Shown here: piece after piece, positions 52,878 to 61,854 of the stretch
How positions within the stretch are numbered: position 1 is the first letter of the stretch
Layout of the letters: each line of letters starts with the position of its first letter
Origin: Paraburkholderia mimosarum LMG 23256 = NBRC 106338
GTDB lineage: Bacteria; Pseudomonadota; Gammaproteobacteria; Burkholderiales; Burkholderiaceae
Reading direction: 5' to 3'
Length of the DNA stretch: 64,000 nucleotides
Assembly (NCBI RefSeq): GCF_000739815.1
Contig: NZ_BBJJ01000026.1
Span: forward strand, 1 to 64,000
Program-made: the position numbers and the translations under genes
The notes under the pieces: generated by a model
Seen by the model: only the letters and a program-made list of their open reading frames with translations
What the model was told of the DNA's origin: nothing
The model's database searches: none

Positions 52878-53138
52878 ATGACCATTCATACCTATACCGA
52901 CTTGCCGCTCGTCGACCGGGCGGCCTTCGAACTGGCCTGTGCGCGGCACGGCTTCGCGCCCATGCAGTTCGACATTCATGGCGAAGCCGATCCGAACGAC
53001 CCGGAGCATGGCGACGTCCTGATCGTGCGGCGCGGCGCCTGGGCGCAGGCGTACCGCATCGACGCGCGCGGCCAGTGGCTGCGCGAGTTCGAAGTCGATC
53101 TCAACGGGAAGTTCTTTCGCCAGGCGCCCCACGCCTGA
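52878..53138 (+). CDS. Small conserved-looking hypothetical protein
   Basis: An 86-residue acidic protein (MTIHTYTDLPLVDRAAFELACARHGFAPMQFDIHGEADPND...). It has no signal peptide, TM helix or recognised domain. The segment DVLIVRRGAWAQAYRIDARGQWLREFEVDLNGKFFRQ is regular in an alternating beta-like pattern. It starts at the ATG after AGGAAATCGCC. I do not recognise a family. It sits alone, convergent with the TauE-like gene. Confidence 0.6.
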   Translation: MTIHTYTDLPLVDRAAFELACARHGFAPMQFDIHGEADPNDPEHGDVLIVRRGAWAQAYRIDARGQWLREFEVDLNGKFFRQAPHA

Positions 53139-53201
53139 GAGTGCCGGCGCGCCGGGAATCGGCGGACTTGACGTCGCCGACGTGGCCGATGTGCCCCCTG
53201 C

Positions 53202-53990
53202 TCAGGAAAGCACGAGCCGCACGCCCACCAGCGTGAGCGTCGCGGCGAGCAGCACGCGCAGGAGCTTTTCGGGTGCTTTCGAAGAAAGCAGGCTGCCGAT
53301 CACGATGCCCGGCAGCGACCCGCATAGCAGCGAGAGCAGCATCTGCCAGTCGATCGAGCCGAGCAGCCAGTGGCCCGCGCCCGCGAGCAGCGTGAGCGGC
53401 ACCGCGTGCGCCACATCGGAGCCGACGATGCGCAGCGTCGGCAGTGTTGGGTAGAGCAGCAGCAGCACCGTCACGCCGATGGCGCCCGCGCCCACCGAGG
53501 TGAGCGAGACGAGCGCGCCGAGCACTGCGCCAGTCAGGATGGTGAGGAACAACGTGCGCGCCTCCCCCGGCGCGTGGCGATGGTGCGAGGCGAATGCCGC
53601 GAGTTGCGGGCGGAAGATGAGCGCGACGGCCGTGATGAGCAGCGCCACGCCCAGCACGGCCTGGATCAGATGCCCCGCGCGCGGCGTGTCCATGCCGAAG
53701 CGATGCAGCAGGATCAGCGTGATCGTCGCGGCGGGCACGCTGCCGGCCGCGAGCCGCAGCGTGACGCGCCAGTCCACCGACCCCTTGAGCCCATGCACGA
53801 GCGTGCCCGCCGACTTGGTCGCGGCCGCGTACAGCAGGTCCGTGCCGACTGCGGTGGCGGGGTGCACGTTGAAGAGCAGGACGAGGATCGGCGTCATCAG
53901 CGAGCCGCCGCCCACGCCGGTCAAGCCGACCAGAAAGCCGACGAACAGGCCGGACAGCGAATACAGCAGATCGATATGGGGGAAGGACAT
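53202..53990 (-). CDS. Sulfite exporter TauE/SafE family protein
   Basis: A 262-residue membrane protein with about eight hydrophobic helices in two repeats. It begins FVGFLVGLTGVGGGSLMTPILVLLFNVHPATAVGTDLLYAAATKSAGT, the typical first repeat, and later has VSLTSVGAGAIGVTVLLLLYPTLPTLRIVGSD. Family members carry sulfite, sulfoacetate or other small organic anions. The substrate is unknown here. Confidence 0.88.
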   Translation of the reverse strand: MSFPHIDLLYSLSGLFVGFLVGLTGVGGGSLMTPILVLLFNVHPATAVGTDLLYAAATKSAGTLVHGLKGSVDWRVTLRLAAGSVPAATITLILLHRFGMDTPRAGHLIQAVLGVALLITAVALIFRPQLAAFASHHRHAPGEARTLFLTILTGAVLGALVSLTSVGAGAIGVTVLLLLYPTLPTLRIVGSDVAHAVPLTLLAGAGHWLLGSIDWQMLLSLLCGSLPGIVIGSLLSSKAPEKLLRVLLAATLTLVGVRLVLS

Positions 53991-54315
53991 CGCGTGCGAG
54001 GAGGCCGGTTCGGGAGGCTTCAGTGGACGTTAGGGATTTCGGCGCTGTCCGCGCTAGCGGCCAGCGCGCGCTGTAAGCGTTGCGTCAGGCTGGACAACGG
54101 GCAAGGCTGGCGGCGAAAATCCGCTATTGTCGCAAAACCGGCGCCCAGGCGCTGGGTAAAGCAAAAACCCGGCAAAAACCCGGCAAGAACTCCGGCAAGA
54201 GCCGGCGCAGCGCGGCCGCCTTTCGACTGCCTTCGCGCGAAGGACTGGCGAGTCGCGGGCCTTCAGTGCGGCGCCGGCGTGCGGCTCGCGCTCGTGCGCC
54301 ATCAACAGAACCAAT
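53991..54315. other. 325-bp interval, tauE-like gene and rarD
   Basis: A divergent promoter region. It contains a short tandem pattern of GCAAAAACCCGG / GGCAAAAACCCGG near 54161-54186, followed by GGCAAGAACTCCGG. No gene, RNA or element was recognised. Confidence 0.45.
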
Positions 54316-55203
54316 ATGAATCCCGGCATCCTCTACGCGTTCGCTGCCTTCGCCGTTTGGGGGCTCTTCCCCATCTATTTCAAGACGCTGCACCAGATTC
54401 CCGCGCTCGAAATGCTCGCCCACCGCATGGCGTGGTCGCTCGTGTTCGTGATCGCCGTGCTCGTCGTGCGCCGACACTGGCGCTGGCTCGGACCCACGCT
54501 GCGCGACCGGCGCCTGCTCGGGCGTTTCGTGGCGAGCGCCGTGCTGCTTTCGGCCAACTGGGGCATCTATATCTGGGCCGTCAATGCGGGGCACATCGTC
54601 GAGGCGAGCCTCGGCTACTTCATCAATCCGCTCATCAACGTGCTGTTCGGCTATGTGTTTCTACGCGAGCGGCTGCGCGCGCTGCAATGGGCGGCTGTGG
54701 CGCTGGCCACCGCGGGCGTCGCGTGGCTCACCTGGCAAAACGGCGCGCCGCCCTGGATCAGCCTCGCACTCGCCGTGACCTTCGGCGGCTATGGGCTCTT
54801 GCGCAAGACCGCGAAGCTAGGCGCGCTCGAAGGCCTCGCGCTCGAAACCGTGCTGCTTTTTCCCGTCGCGATCGTCTATCTGACGATCGTGGGCCTCGCG
54901 GGCGCAAGCCATTTCACGCACGCGCCGCGCGGGCTGCAGCTGCTGCTCGCGGCCTCCGGCCCAATCACGGCCATCCCGCTGCTGCTCTTCGGCGCGGCGG
55001 CGCGGCGCATTCCGCTATCGATGCTCGGCCTCATCCAGTACGTCACGCCCACGCTGCAACTGCTCACCGGCGTGCTCATCTACGGGGAGCCGTTCGGTGC
55101 GGTGAATGCCGTGGGCTATGGCGCGATCTGGGCCGCACTCGGCGTCTATTCGCTCGAAGGCGTGCGCAGCCTCGTGGCCGCGCGGGAGCGCCGGGCGGCG
55201 TGA
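54316..55203 (+). CDS. rarD: EamA family transporter RarD
   Basis: A 295-residue ten-helix EamA protein with RarD-like features: GILYAFAAFAVWGLFPIYFKTLHQIPALEMLAHRM at the start, WGIYIWAVNAGHIVEASLGYFINPLINVLFGYVFLRERL in the first repeat and LSMLGLIQYVTPTLQLLTGVLIYGEPF in the second. RarD was first linked to chloramphenicol sensitivity, but its substrate is not settled. ATG at 54316. It appears monocistronic. Confidence 0.93.
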   Translation: MNPGILYAFAAFAVWGLFPIYFKTLHQIPALEMLAHRMAWSLVFVIAVLVVRRHWRWLGPTLRDRRLLGRFVASAVLLSANWGIYIWAVNAGHIVEASLGYFINPLINVLFGYVFLRERLRALQWAAVALATAGVAWLTWQNGAPPWISLALAVTFGGYGLLRKTAKLGALEGLALETVLLFPVAIVYLTIVGLAGASHFTHAPRGLQLLLAASGPITAIPLLLFGAAARRIPLSMLGLIQYVTPTLQLLTGVLIYGEPFGAVNAVGYGAIWAALGVYSLEGVRSLVAARERRAA

Positions 55204-55357
55204 GCCCGTTGCATGCGCCTCGAGGCGTTGGCTGATGCGCTGACGGCGCGGTAGCATCCCGGGACGGTGCGCGGGATCGGCGCGATCGAATTGCGTGAAG
55301 TCCATCGCCGCCGGCAGCCCCGTCACCCTGGCCAATCCTCTCTGGAGTGCCTAGCGC

Positions 55358-55738
55358 ATGAGCATCGAAGCCGTTCGCCGATTCGAGGAAGAATTCGCAC
55401 CGCGCATCGCGGCGAAGCTGGCGCAACAGTTCGGCCCGTCCGTGCACGTCGATGTCGTGCCGGGCGCCGGGCACCGTCAGCCCACGCGCGTGCGTATGCG
55501 CGGCCTCGCGAACGAGCACCGTCATCGGTATGTCTATCCGCTGAATGTCTCGCTCACGTGGGACATCGACGAGATCGAGAGCCTCATGGGGCCCGGCGGC
55601 GAAGCGCGCTTCGAACACTACCTCGAAGCGACGGTGCGCAAGATGGCGTCGTGGGAGTCGGCGCGTCCCGTCGATTTTGCTTCGCGCACCCAGGGCGAGC
55701 CGGAGGTGCTCATCGGCGGGCTCGATTTCGAGGGGTGA
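55358..55738 (+). CDS. Small Burkholderia-type conserved protein (possibly DUF5594)
   Basis: A 126-residue protein with no signal or TM. It has a regular RFEEEFAPRIAAKLAQQFGPSVHVDVVPGAGHRQPTRVRMRG start, a HRYVYPLNVSLTWDIDEIESLMGPGGEARFEHYLEA centre, and ends EVLIGGLDFEG. From memory this pattern is like a small Burkholderia family (DUF5594), but I could not verify it. The function is unknown. No ribosome-binding site is obvious at the ATG. No operon partner. Confidence 0.7.
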   Translation: MSIEAVRRFEEEFAPRIAAKLAQQFGPSVHVDVVPGAGHRQPTRVRMRGLANEHRHRYVYPLNVSLTWDIDEIESLMGPGGEARFEHYLEATVRKMASWESARPVDFASRTQGEPEVLIGGLDFEG

Positions 55739-56016
55739 TCGAGCGATGATCGTTGGTGGTGCTGGCGTGACGCTGTTCACAGCATTTGTCTCGTCAATCA
55801 TGCGGCCCGCTCGTCCTGTCATGATTGGCGTGTATTTCAGGTCCCTAGGGTGGCGCGGTTCAGCGCTGATTGAAGGGATTCATTGCGATCGGCGCCGCAG
55901 TCCGAGTATGGCCTAGCGCGCATACCCCCGGGATGCCATGCAAGCTAGACTTCCGTTCCATGCGCTGACGCCTGTTACCCGGGATGCGCGCGCGCCCGAA
56001 TCCACGGAGTCCCCCC

Positions 56017-56985
56017 ATGAAGGCCATCCAGTTCAAGACCTTCGGCGAGCCCGAGGTGCTCGAATACGTCGATCTGCCCACGCCCGCGCCCGGCGCGGAA
56101 AGCGCGCTAGTGCAGATCCTGAGCGCCTCGGTCAATCCGAGCGACGTGAAGAACGTCTCGGGCCATTTCGAGCACACGGTGCCGCCGCGCGTGCCGGGTC
56201 GCGACTTCAGCGGCGTGGTGGTGGCGGGTCCGCAAGCCTGGCTGGGCGCCGAGGTCTGGGGCACGGGCGGTGACATCGGCTTCACGCGCGACGGCACGCA
56301 CGCCGAGTTCGTCGAATTGCCCGTGGCCGCGCTCGCGCGCAAGCCTTCGGGCCTCTCCCATGCGCAGGCCGCGTCGATCGGCGTGAACTTCGTGGTGGCG
56401 TGGCTGGGCACCGTCGATTACGCGCGCCTCACCGAGGGCGAGACGATTGCCGTGATCGGGGTGTCGGGCGGCGTGGGCGGCGCGGTCACGCAGATCGCGA
56501 AGGCGCGTGGCGCGCGCGTGATCGGTGTGGGCCGCGCGGCGCCGCTCGCGGATTCACCGGCCGCGCGCCTCATCGACGCTTTCGTGGAGATGGACGAGCG
56601 CGCCGCCCAGCGAGTGCGCGAACTGACGGGCGGCTCAGGCGCGGATGTGGTCTACGACGCCGTGGGCGGCGTCGCCTTCGAACTCGCGCTCTCGCTTGCG
56701 AAGCGTCGTGGCCGCGTGGTGGAGATCAGCGCGACCGGCAACCGGCGCGTGGAGTTCGATCTGATCGACTTCTATCACAACGAGACACAGCTTCTCGGCG
56801 CCGACAGCGCGAAGCTCGGCGTGGCCGAATCGGCGACGCTGATGCGCGCGATAGCCGAAGCGTTCGAAGCGGGCCAGTTCGAGGCGCCCGTCGTGGCCGC
56901 GCACTTTCCGCTTGCCCGGGCGCGCGAAGCCTACGAGGCGGTCGCGGCCGGCACCCAGGGGCGCGTCGTGATCGACATGACGTGA
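56017..56985 (+). CDS. Zinc-containing-type quinone oxidoreductase (MDR superfamily)
   Basis: A 322-residue medium-chain dehydrogenase. An N-terminal catalytic fold (FGEPEVLEYVDLPTPAPG, PRVPGRDFSGVVVAG) is followed by the cofactor motif VIGVSGGVGGAVTQIAKARGARVIGVGR with the Rossmann fingerprint, VVYDAVGG and a C-terminal FPLARAREAYEAVAAG segment. No structural zinc Cys cluster is visible, so it is of the quinone oxidoreductase or enoyl reductase type, using NADPH. It starts at ATG 56017; upstream codons are low complexity. The substrate is unknown. Confidence 0.87.
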   Translation: MKAIQFKTFGEPEVLEYVDLPTPAPGAESALVQILSASVNPSDVKNVSGHFEHTVPPRVPGRDFSGVVVAGPQAWLGAEVWGTGGDIGFTRDGTHAEFVELPVAALARKPSGLSHAQAASIGVNFVVAWLGTVDYARLTEGETIAVIGVSGGVGGAVTQIAKARGARVIGVGRAAPLADSPAARLIDAFVEMDERAAQRVRELTGGSGADVVYDAVGGVAFELALSLAKRRGRVVEISATGNRRVEFDLIDFYHNETQLLGADSAKLGVAESATLMRAIAEAFEAGQFEAPVVAAHFPLARAREAYEAVAAGTQGRVVIDMT

Positions 56986-57048
56986 GCGCCGGACGAACCG
57001 CATGCCCAGCCCGCGGTTCGAGCCCACCCTAAGCCTTTGCCAGAACCG

Positions 57049-57504
57049 TCACGCCTCGGCGCGCAGGAGCCGCTCGGGCAAGCGCGCGCGCAGTTCGCGT
57101 GCGTCGAGCGCCGCGAGATCCTTGTCGAGTTCGAGCGTGACGAGACTGCGCGTTTGCGCGTCGATCGCCTTGCGCAGCGCGCCCAGGAACGCGGGCGGCG
57201 CGGCGAGCACGAGTGTGCCGTAGCGGGCGTCGTTGCGCGCCTTCGCGAGCGTCGTCGCGATTTCCGCGGCGAACACCGTGGCTTCGTGTTCGTGCTGGGT
57301 GGTGTCGGGATCGGTCGCGCTGCGGGCGAACCCGACGCGTTCGGTGGTGCGCCCCGGCTTGTCGGTCACGAGGCTCCCGTCCGGCATGCGGCCTTGCAGA
57401 TGCAGCAGCGTCTCCACTTCGTCGATGCCGCCGAGCGGGCTTTCGGCGGCGAAGATGCGCGCGGTAGCACGGTTGGCGACGACAATCCAGATCGTTTTCG
57501 ACAT
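57049..57504 (-). CDS. Host attachment protein family (PF10116-like)
   Basis: A 151-residue protein beginning with MSKTIWIVVANRATARIFAAESP, followed by LVTDKPGRTTERVG and TLVLAAPPAFLGALRKAIDA. It resembles proteins labelled host attachment protein in Rhizobiales and Burkholderia; the name comes from one plant-attachment study and the biochemical role is not known. An AGGGAG site precedes the ATG. The open frame runs to 57891 upstream, but that part is antisense-type sequence. Confidence 0.85.
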   Translation of the reverse strand: MSKTIWIVVANRATARIFAAESPLGGIDEVETLLHLQGRMPDGSLVTDKPGRTTERVGFARSATDPDTTQHEHEATVFAAEIATTLAKARNDARYGTLVLAAPPAFLGALRKAIDAQTRSLVTLELDKDLAALDARELRARLPERLLRAEA

Positions 57505-57817
57505 GTTCGACTCCCTGCCATGACGCCCGGCGCAGGCGGCCCCGGGCGGTTGAGTGAACTCGCGCCACGCGGCGTGAACACGTAGGGTAGCGCGCTTCGC
57601 GCTCCATGGGGCGCCGGGTGTAACCGGGCTCGTGCGCCTTTTGGCGTTTTCGCGTGGTGAAAGCGCCGGGACGGCGAGCCGCGTGCCCGACAGCCGACTA
57701 TTCTCCCGGAATTCGGGAGGACGCTTCTCATCGGCGGCGGATTCTCTTCTGCGCTGGAAGGCCCTACGCTTGCGGAACCGTCCATCAACCCCACAGCCTG
57801 CGGCGAAGGAGTTTGAG
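57505..57817. other. 313-bp divergent promoter interval
   Basis: Lies between the host-attachment-type gene and the pyridoxamine oxidase-like gene. It has a small GC-rich hairpin (AGCGCGCTTCGCGCT, near 57589-57603). No coding region was recognised. Confidence 0.45.
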
Positions 57818-58510
57818 ATGAGCCCGAGCGCCCCGAATACCGAGCCCGTCCATCGATATCCCAGCGACATTGCTTTCACGCCCACGGTCAAGGCGATGCA
57901 GGAGCGTCTCGGATCGCGCGAGCTCTATGCCCGCATGGAGCGCGAGCGCGGCTGGGGCGTGGCGATCACGCCGGAGATCGAGGCGTTCATCGGCGCGCAG
58001 ACCAGCATCTTTCTCGGCACCGCGAACGCGCAAGCGCAGCCGTACATTCAGCATCGCGGCGGCCCGGCGGGTTTCCTGCACGTGGTTGACGAGCACACCA
58101 TTGCGTTCGCCGATTTCATCGGCAACCAGCAATACATCACGCTCGGCAATCTGACCGACAACCCACAGGCGCATCTGTTTCTGATCGACTATGCGCGGCG
58201 CCGGCGCGTGAAGCTCTGGGGCCGTGCGCGCGTGGTGGATGCAGCGGAAGACCCGGCGCTCATCGAAGCGCTCATGCCGGCGGGCTACAAGGCGCGCGCG
58301 GCGCGGGCGATCGTCTTCACGGTCGATGCGTGGGACATGAATTGCCCGCAGCACATTCCCCAGCGTTTCGAGGCGGCGGACGTGAAGGCGGCGTTGGACG
58401 CGCGCGAGGCGCGCATTCGGGAACTGGAGGAGGCGGCGGCGAAGCGCGAGGAACGCGTGCGCGAGCTGGAGGCGCAAGTCGCGCGGCTGAGCGCGGGCGC
58501 GTCGGCGTGA
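57818..58510 (+). CDS. Pyridoxamine 5'-phosphate oxidase family FMN-binding protein
   Basis: A 230-residue split-barrel flavoprotein-like protein: FTPTVKAMQERLGSRELYARME, EIEAFIGAQTSIFLGTANAQAQPYIQHRGGPAGFLHVVDEHTIAFADFIGNQQYITLGNLTDNP. The C-terminal 45 residues form a charged heptad-like helix (REARIRELEEAAAKREERVRELEAQVARL), a likely coiled coil. Start at ATG 57818 after AAGGAG. This belongs to the branch of general stress or flavin-binding proteins, not PdxH itself. The reaction is unknown. Confidence 0.85.
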   Translation: MSPSAPNTEPVHRYPSDIAFTPTVKAMQERLGSRELYARMERERGWGVAITPEIEAFIGAQTSIFLGTANAQAQPYIQHRGGPAGFLHVVDEHTIAFADFIGNQQYITLGNLTDNPQAHLFLIDYARRRRVKLWGRARVVDAAEDPALIEALMPAGYKARAARAIVFTVDAWDMNCPQHIPQRFEAADVKAALDAREARIRELEEAAAKREERVRELEAQVARLSAGASA

Positions 58511-58536
58511 ACGGGTCGTTGCGCGGGTGACGCGGC

Positions 58537-59640
58537 TCAGTGCCGGCGCGTCCTGCGCACCACGAGCCACTTGGGCGAGCGAAAACGCACGATGCTCACG
58601 TAGAGCCACACGTAGGTGAGCGCGAACACCACGACGAAGCAGAACAGATGCAGCGTGTGCCGCCAGAACAGCGTGGCGGGAATCACGGCGATCAGGCAGA
58701 GCAGCCACAGATACGGCGAGGTGAGCGAATTGCGGCGCGTGAGCTCGCGTGCGTTGCGCGCGCCCACGACCCAGCGCATGAGCCGCTTGTAGACGAGCAT
58801 GTGCAGGTGCACGCCGTCGGGAATGCCCGGCGACATGCCGCGCACGAACTTCTTCCGGTAGATCGAGAAACAGGTCTCGAAGATCGGATACATGAAGAGC
58901 AGCACCGGATACCACGCCGACACGTCCCGGTTGCGCATGACGAGCAGGATCGACAGTTCTGCGAGCATGAAGCCGATGAAATACGCGCCGCCGTCGCCGA
59001 GGAAGATCAGGCCAGCGGGGAAATTCCACATGAAGAAGCCCAGCACCGCGCCCATCATGATGAACGACGCCGAGAGCACCACCGGGTCGTGCACCTGGAA
59101 GGCCACGTAGGCGAGCGAGGCGAACATCATGAACGCGACCATCGAGGCGAGGCCGTTGAAGCCGTCGATGATATTGACCGCGTTGGCGAGCGCCGCGACC
59201 GCGAGCACGGTGACGACGAAGGAAATCGCCGCGTAGGAGAGGAGAAAGTCGAGCGGCGGCACGCTGATGCGCGTGACCGCGATGCCGAGGAACCAGAACG
59301 CGAGCGCGGCGGCGGCCATCGTGCAGAGAAGGCGCGCGAGCGGCGAGACACGCTTGGTGAGATCTTCGACGAGCCCCGAGCCGAACGCGGGCAGCCCGCA
59401 CGCGGCGATGCCGAGGATGCCGCCCGAGACCGCCGGATATGCGCCGTGAAGTTGCGCGGCAGCCACGATGAGCCCCGCGAGAATGCCCGTTCCGCCGATG
59501 CGCGGCACGGGCCGCACGTGGAATTTCTGCACGCCGGCGAGATCCGAGTCGACGGAGAACCTTTCATGCAGATGCGCGTAGCGCACGATCAGCAGCGTGA
59601 CCAGCAACGAAACGAGGAAGCCTAGGGCAAAACTGAGCAT
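58537..59640 (-). CDS. MraY/WecA-like sugar-1-phosphate transferase
   Basis: Integral membrane glycosyl-1-phosphate transferase of 367 residues with about eleven helices. The family motifs are KFHVRPVPRIGGTGILAGL, ALANAVNIIDGFNGLASM (Asp pair for Mg), LGFFMWNFPAGLIFLGDGGAYFIGFMLAEL and DGVHLHMLVYKR with the His-rich C-terminal loop. It starts a polysaccharide unit on undecaprenyl phosphate, most likely with a GlcNAc- or related UDP sugar (inference). It is the first gene at this edge of an exopolysaccharide locus, convergent with the oxidase-like gene. Confidence 0.9.
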   Translation of the reverse strand: MLSFALGFLVSLLVTLLIVRYAHLHERFSVDSDLAGVQKFHVRPVPRIGGTGILAGLIVAAAQLHGAYPAVSGGILGIAACGLPAFGSGLVEDLTKRVSPLARLLCTMAAAALAFWFLGIAVTRISVPPLDFLLSYAAISFVVTVLAVAALANAVNIIDGFNGLASMVAFMMFASLAYVAFQVHDPVVLSASFIMMGAVLGFFMWNFPAGLIFLGDGGAYFIGFMLAELSILLVMRNRDVSAWYPVLLFMYPIFETCFSIYRKKFVRGMSPGIPDGVHLHMLVYKRLMRWVVGARNARELTRRNSLTSPYLWLLCLIAVIPATLFWRHTLHLFCFVVVFALTYVWLYVSIVRFRSPKWLVVRRTRRH

Positions 59641-60103
59641 GAAAGGAACGCGCGACCGGAAAGTGGAATGCGCGATTATACAAAGGCGGCGGGGCGCCGC
59701 TTTCGACGCCCGGGTGGCTGCCGCCGTGCGCGATGCGGGTTTTCGACGCTTAGCGCGCCGACGGGGCGGGGTCAGGGCCGGCCAATCCCAGGCCGAGCAT
59801 CCAATCCAAGAGACAACTCCTGCATCAATCCATTTTCCCGCGCGTGCAGGCCAATCATTGCCGATGCCCCAAGGCTAGGGACACGCCGAACGCACAGCGC
59901 GTCCCGCGAACGACGCTACGCGCGCGCTCGTGTCGATGCTGCTCTTTGCCTACACCCAAGCCAGCGTGGTCGCCGACGCAATCGCGGGTGCGCTTCCGCA
60001 GAAATCGCGCGCGTGAAGCTCATGACCGCCTTCGGTCTCGTTGAGTAGGAGCAGCTTCAGCGCGATGCGCCAAACTGCAAAACGCTAAAGCTGTCAGCCA
60101 GGG
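59641..60103. other. 463-bp interval between WecA-like gene and glycosidase gene
   Basis: This holds the WecA-like gene's promoter side and the 3' side of the glycosidase gene. A short + strand frame around 59935-60019 looks like a small leftover rather than a real gene. No repeat or RNA was recognised. Confidence 0.45.
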
Positions 60104-61507
60104 TCATAAGCGCGGCGGGGCACCGGGTGTCACTTCCAGCAGCAGCGGGTGGTCGGGTACGGACACGCTGATTTTACGTACGTCGCGATGACTCGCGATC
60201 GGCGCTTCTGACACATTCGGATCGTAGAGGTCGACGCGGCTAGCCGTCGTTCCAAAATCGACCTCCACTTCTGCCGGCGGACTGCTGAGCGGAGTTCCTT
60301 TCGCGCGGTCCCAGATTCGCGTTTCGTTCCACAGCACCAGTACGAAGCGGCCGTCCTTCTTTCGCAACAGCAAGCTGTTGGCCGACACCGGCATGCCCGA
60401 CAGCGTGTAAGTGAGCGCACCGGTCGCGGCAACTCTTGTGCGTTGCACCGTGCTGGTGTTCAGGATGGTCGTGAGATTGCGAATTGCGTAGGCCACGAGC
60501 TTCGGGCTGTTGTCGTTGCGAAAGAGTCCGTAGTGCATCCCGTCGTTCTTGTTTTGCGGATCGGGCTTTTCGTCCAGCAGTTCGTAGACGTAGGTCCGTT
60601 TCACGCCTGCCGCCGCAGCGTCCATGTAGCCGTTGAGCACACCTTTCGCTTGGGTCGGCTCGTCGACGCCGAGCATGTACCAGCCCGCTTGAGGCGATGA
60701 GAAGTAGCCGAATTCGGTGATCACGAGCGGCAACTGGTATTTCTTGAGCCCGTTGATGGCATTGCCCATCCACGTGTCGCCGTTCGCTTCGTAGGTGGGC
60801 TGTTCGCCGTTCTGCGGGTAGACGTGCTGATTCGCATAGTCGGCGGAGTTCACGCGTGATTCGACCTGCTTGGGTTCGAAGCCGGTGAGATCGTAGACGG
60901 GCACGCCCGCGAACCCCTGCGTGTCGTGTATGCGCGTGTAGACCTCGCGCTGCGCGGCGAGTCCGGCGGCGATGCCCGTCAGGCCGTGGTAGCTGACCGG
61001 CCAGTTGTTGATCTCGTTGAAGCCCTCGACGGCCGCGACGCTGCCGGGTACGGCGGTGTTCAGGCGCGTCACCTCTTCAATCGACTGCGTGATGTTCTCG
61101 TGCATCAGGAAGTTGAACTTGACACCGCGCTGCGCGAGATAGACATAGCTCGACAACGGCGCTGCGCCGCTGCCCGGCGACGCGTCGCGAACATAGCGGA
61201 TGCCGAGCCATGCCAAATCGTCGCCGACGTTACGCACGTTTGCATAGGCGCCGTCCGTATAATTCACGTGCGTGTTGACCGCGAGCGTGTCCAGAAAGGC
61301 GTCTACGGGCATCGCCTGTACCGCATTGCCTGCCCGCGCCGGCGTTACGCATGCGAGCGCGCAGAGGCCCGTAATGAGGCCTTCAGCAGCGTGCATGCCA
61401 AGCCGCCTGTATGCCGTGGCGAGGCGCGCATATCGTGAGTCATGCGAGCCGTATGAGACTTTCGTGCGAGCGCGCAGGGCGTCGGCGGCTCTTTCAAGAT
61501 GCTTCAC
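60104..61507 (-). CDS. Secreted clan GH-A-like glycoside hydrolase of the EPS locus
   Basis: A TIM-barrel glycosidase. The EGFNEINNWP segment has the Asn-Glu pair that provides the acid/base in clan GH-A, and LPLVITEFGYFS carries the nucleophile Glu about 100 residues later. A beta-sandwich-like C-terminus follows (VLVLWNETRIWDRAKGT...). The N-terminus has a hydrophobic run MHAAEGLITGLCALACVTPARA, likely a signal or anchor. Starts: GTG at 61507 (AAGGAA site, 467 residues), ATG at 61582, or ATG at 61396 with the signal at the very N-terminus. It may trim the polymer made by neighbouring genes. Confidence 0.75.
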   Translation of the reverse strand: MKHLERAADALRARTKVSYGSHDSRYARLATAYRRLGMHAAEGLITGLCALACVTPARAGNAVQAMPVDAFLDTLAVNTHVNYTDGAYANVRNVGDDLAWLGIRYVRDASPGSGAAPLSSYVYLAQRGVKFNFLMHENITQSIEEVTRLNTAVPGSVAAVEGFNEINNWPVSYHGLTGIAAGLAAQREVYTRIHDTQGFAGVPVYDLTGFEPKQVESRVNSADYANQHVYPQNGEQPTYEANGDTWMGNAINGLKKYQLPLVITEFGYFSSPQAGWYMLGVDEPTQAKGVLNGYMDAAAAGVKRTYVYELLDEKPDPQNKNDGMHYGLFRNDNSPKLVAYAIRNLTTILNTSTVQRTRVAATGALTYTLSGMPVSANSLLLRKKDGRFVLVLWNETRIWDRAKGTPLSSPPAEVEVDFGTTASRVDLYDPNVSEAPIASHRDVRKISVSVPDHPLLLEVTPGAPPRL

Positions 61508-61602
61508 GGTGTATTCCTTGCCTTGAGTTGGTTCACGGAAAAGATGATTCGGACTCTTAATAAAAATCAACTTTCCCTGCATCGCGTTGCATGGAAGCGC
61601 GC

Positions 61603-61854
61603 TCAGATTGCCGCTTTCGGCTGCAGCAGCTCGGTCAAGGCGGCGGCGAGCGAGTTGATGCTCGAAAAGAGCCTGGGGGTGAGCATGCGATTGGGAATCT
61701 CAATGCCGAACTCGTCTTCGAGGGTGAGCATGAGCTGAATCGCCGCGAGTGACGACAGACCGGCGGCGTAGAGGTCGTCGTCGTCGGCTAGCGTATCGAC
61801 CGGCACATCGAGATGGTCGAATTCGCAAAGTACGCGGCGCAGCGCGGTTTTCAT
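61603..61854 (-). CDS. Acyl carrier protein
   Basis: An 83-residue ACP-like protein. AAGLSSLAAIQLMLTLEDEFGIEIPNRMLTPRLFSSINSLAAAL holds the phosphopantetheine-type site (Ser in GLSSL) and the acidic helix-II surface. It does not match fatty-acid AcpP closely, so it could carry an acyl or modified group for polysaccharide or lipid tailoring. It lies 95 bp upstream of the glycosidase gene on the same strand, so the two probably share a transcript. Confidence 0.85.
   Translation of the reverse strand: MKTALRRVLCEFDHLDVPVDTLADDDDLYAAGLSSLAAIQLMLTLEDEFGIEIPNRMLTPRLFSSINSLAAALTELLQPKAAI

Noticed and set aside
57505..57891. Upstream extension of the host-attachment-type protein
   Set aside because: The extra residues are not family-like and the ATG at 57504 has a good AGGGAG site.
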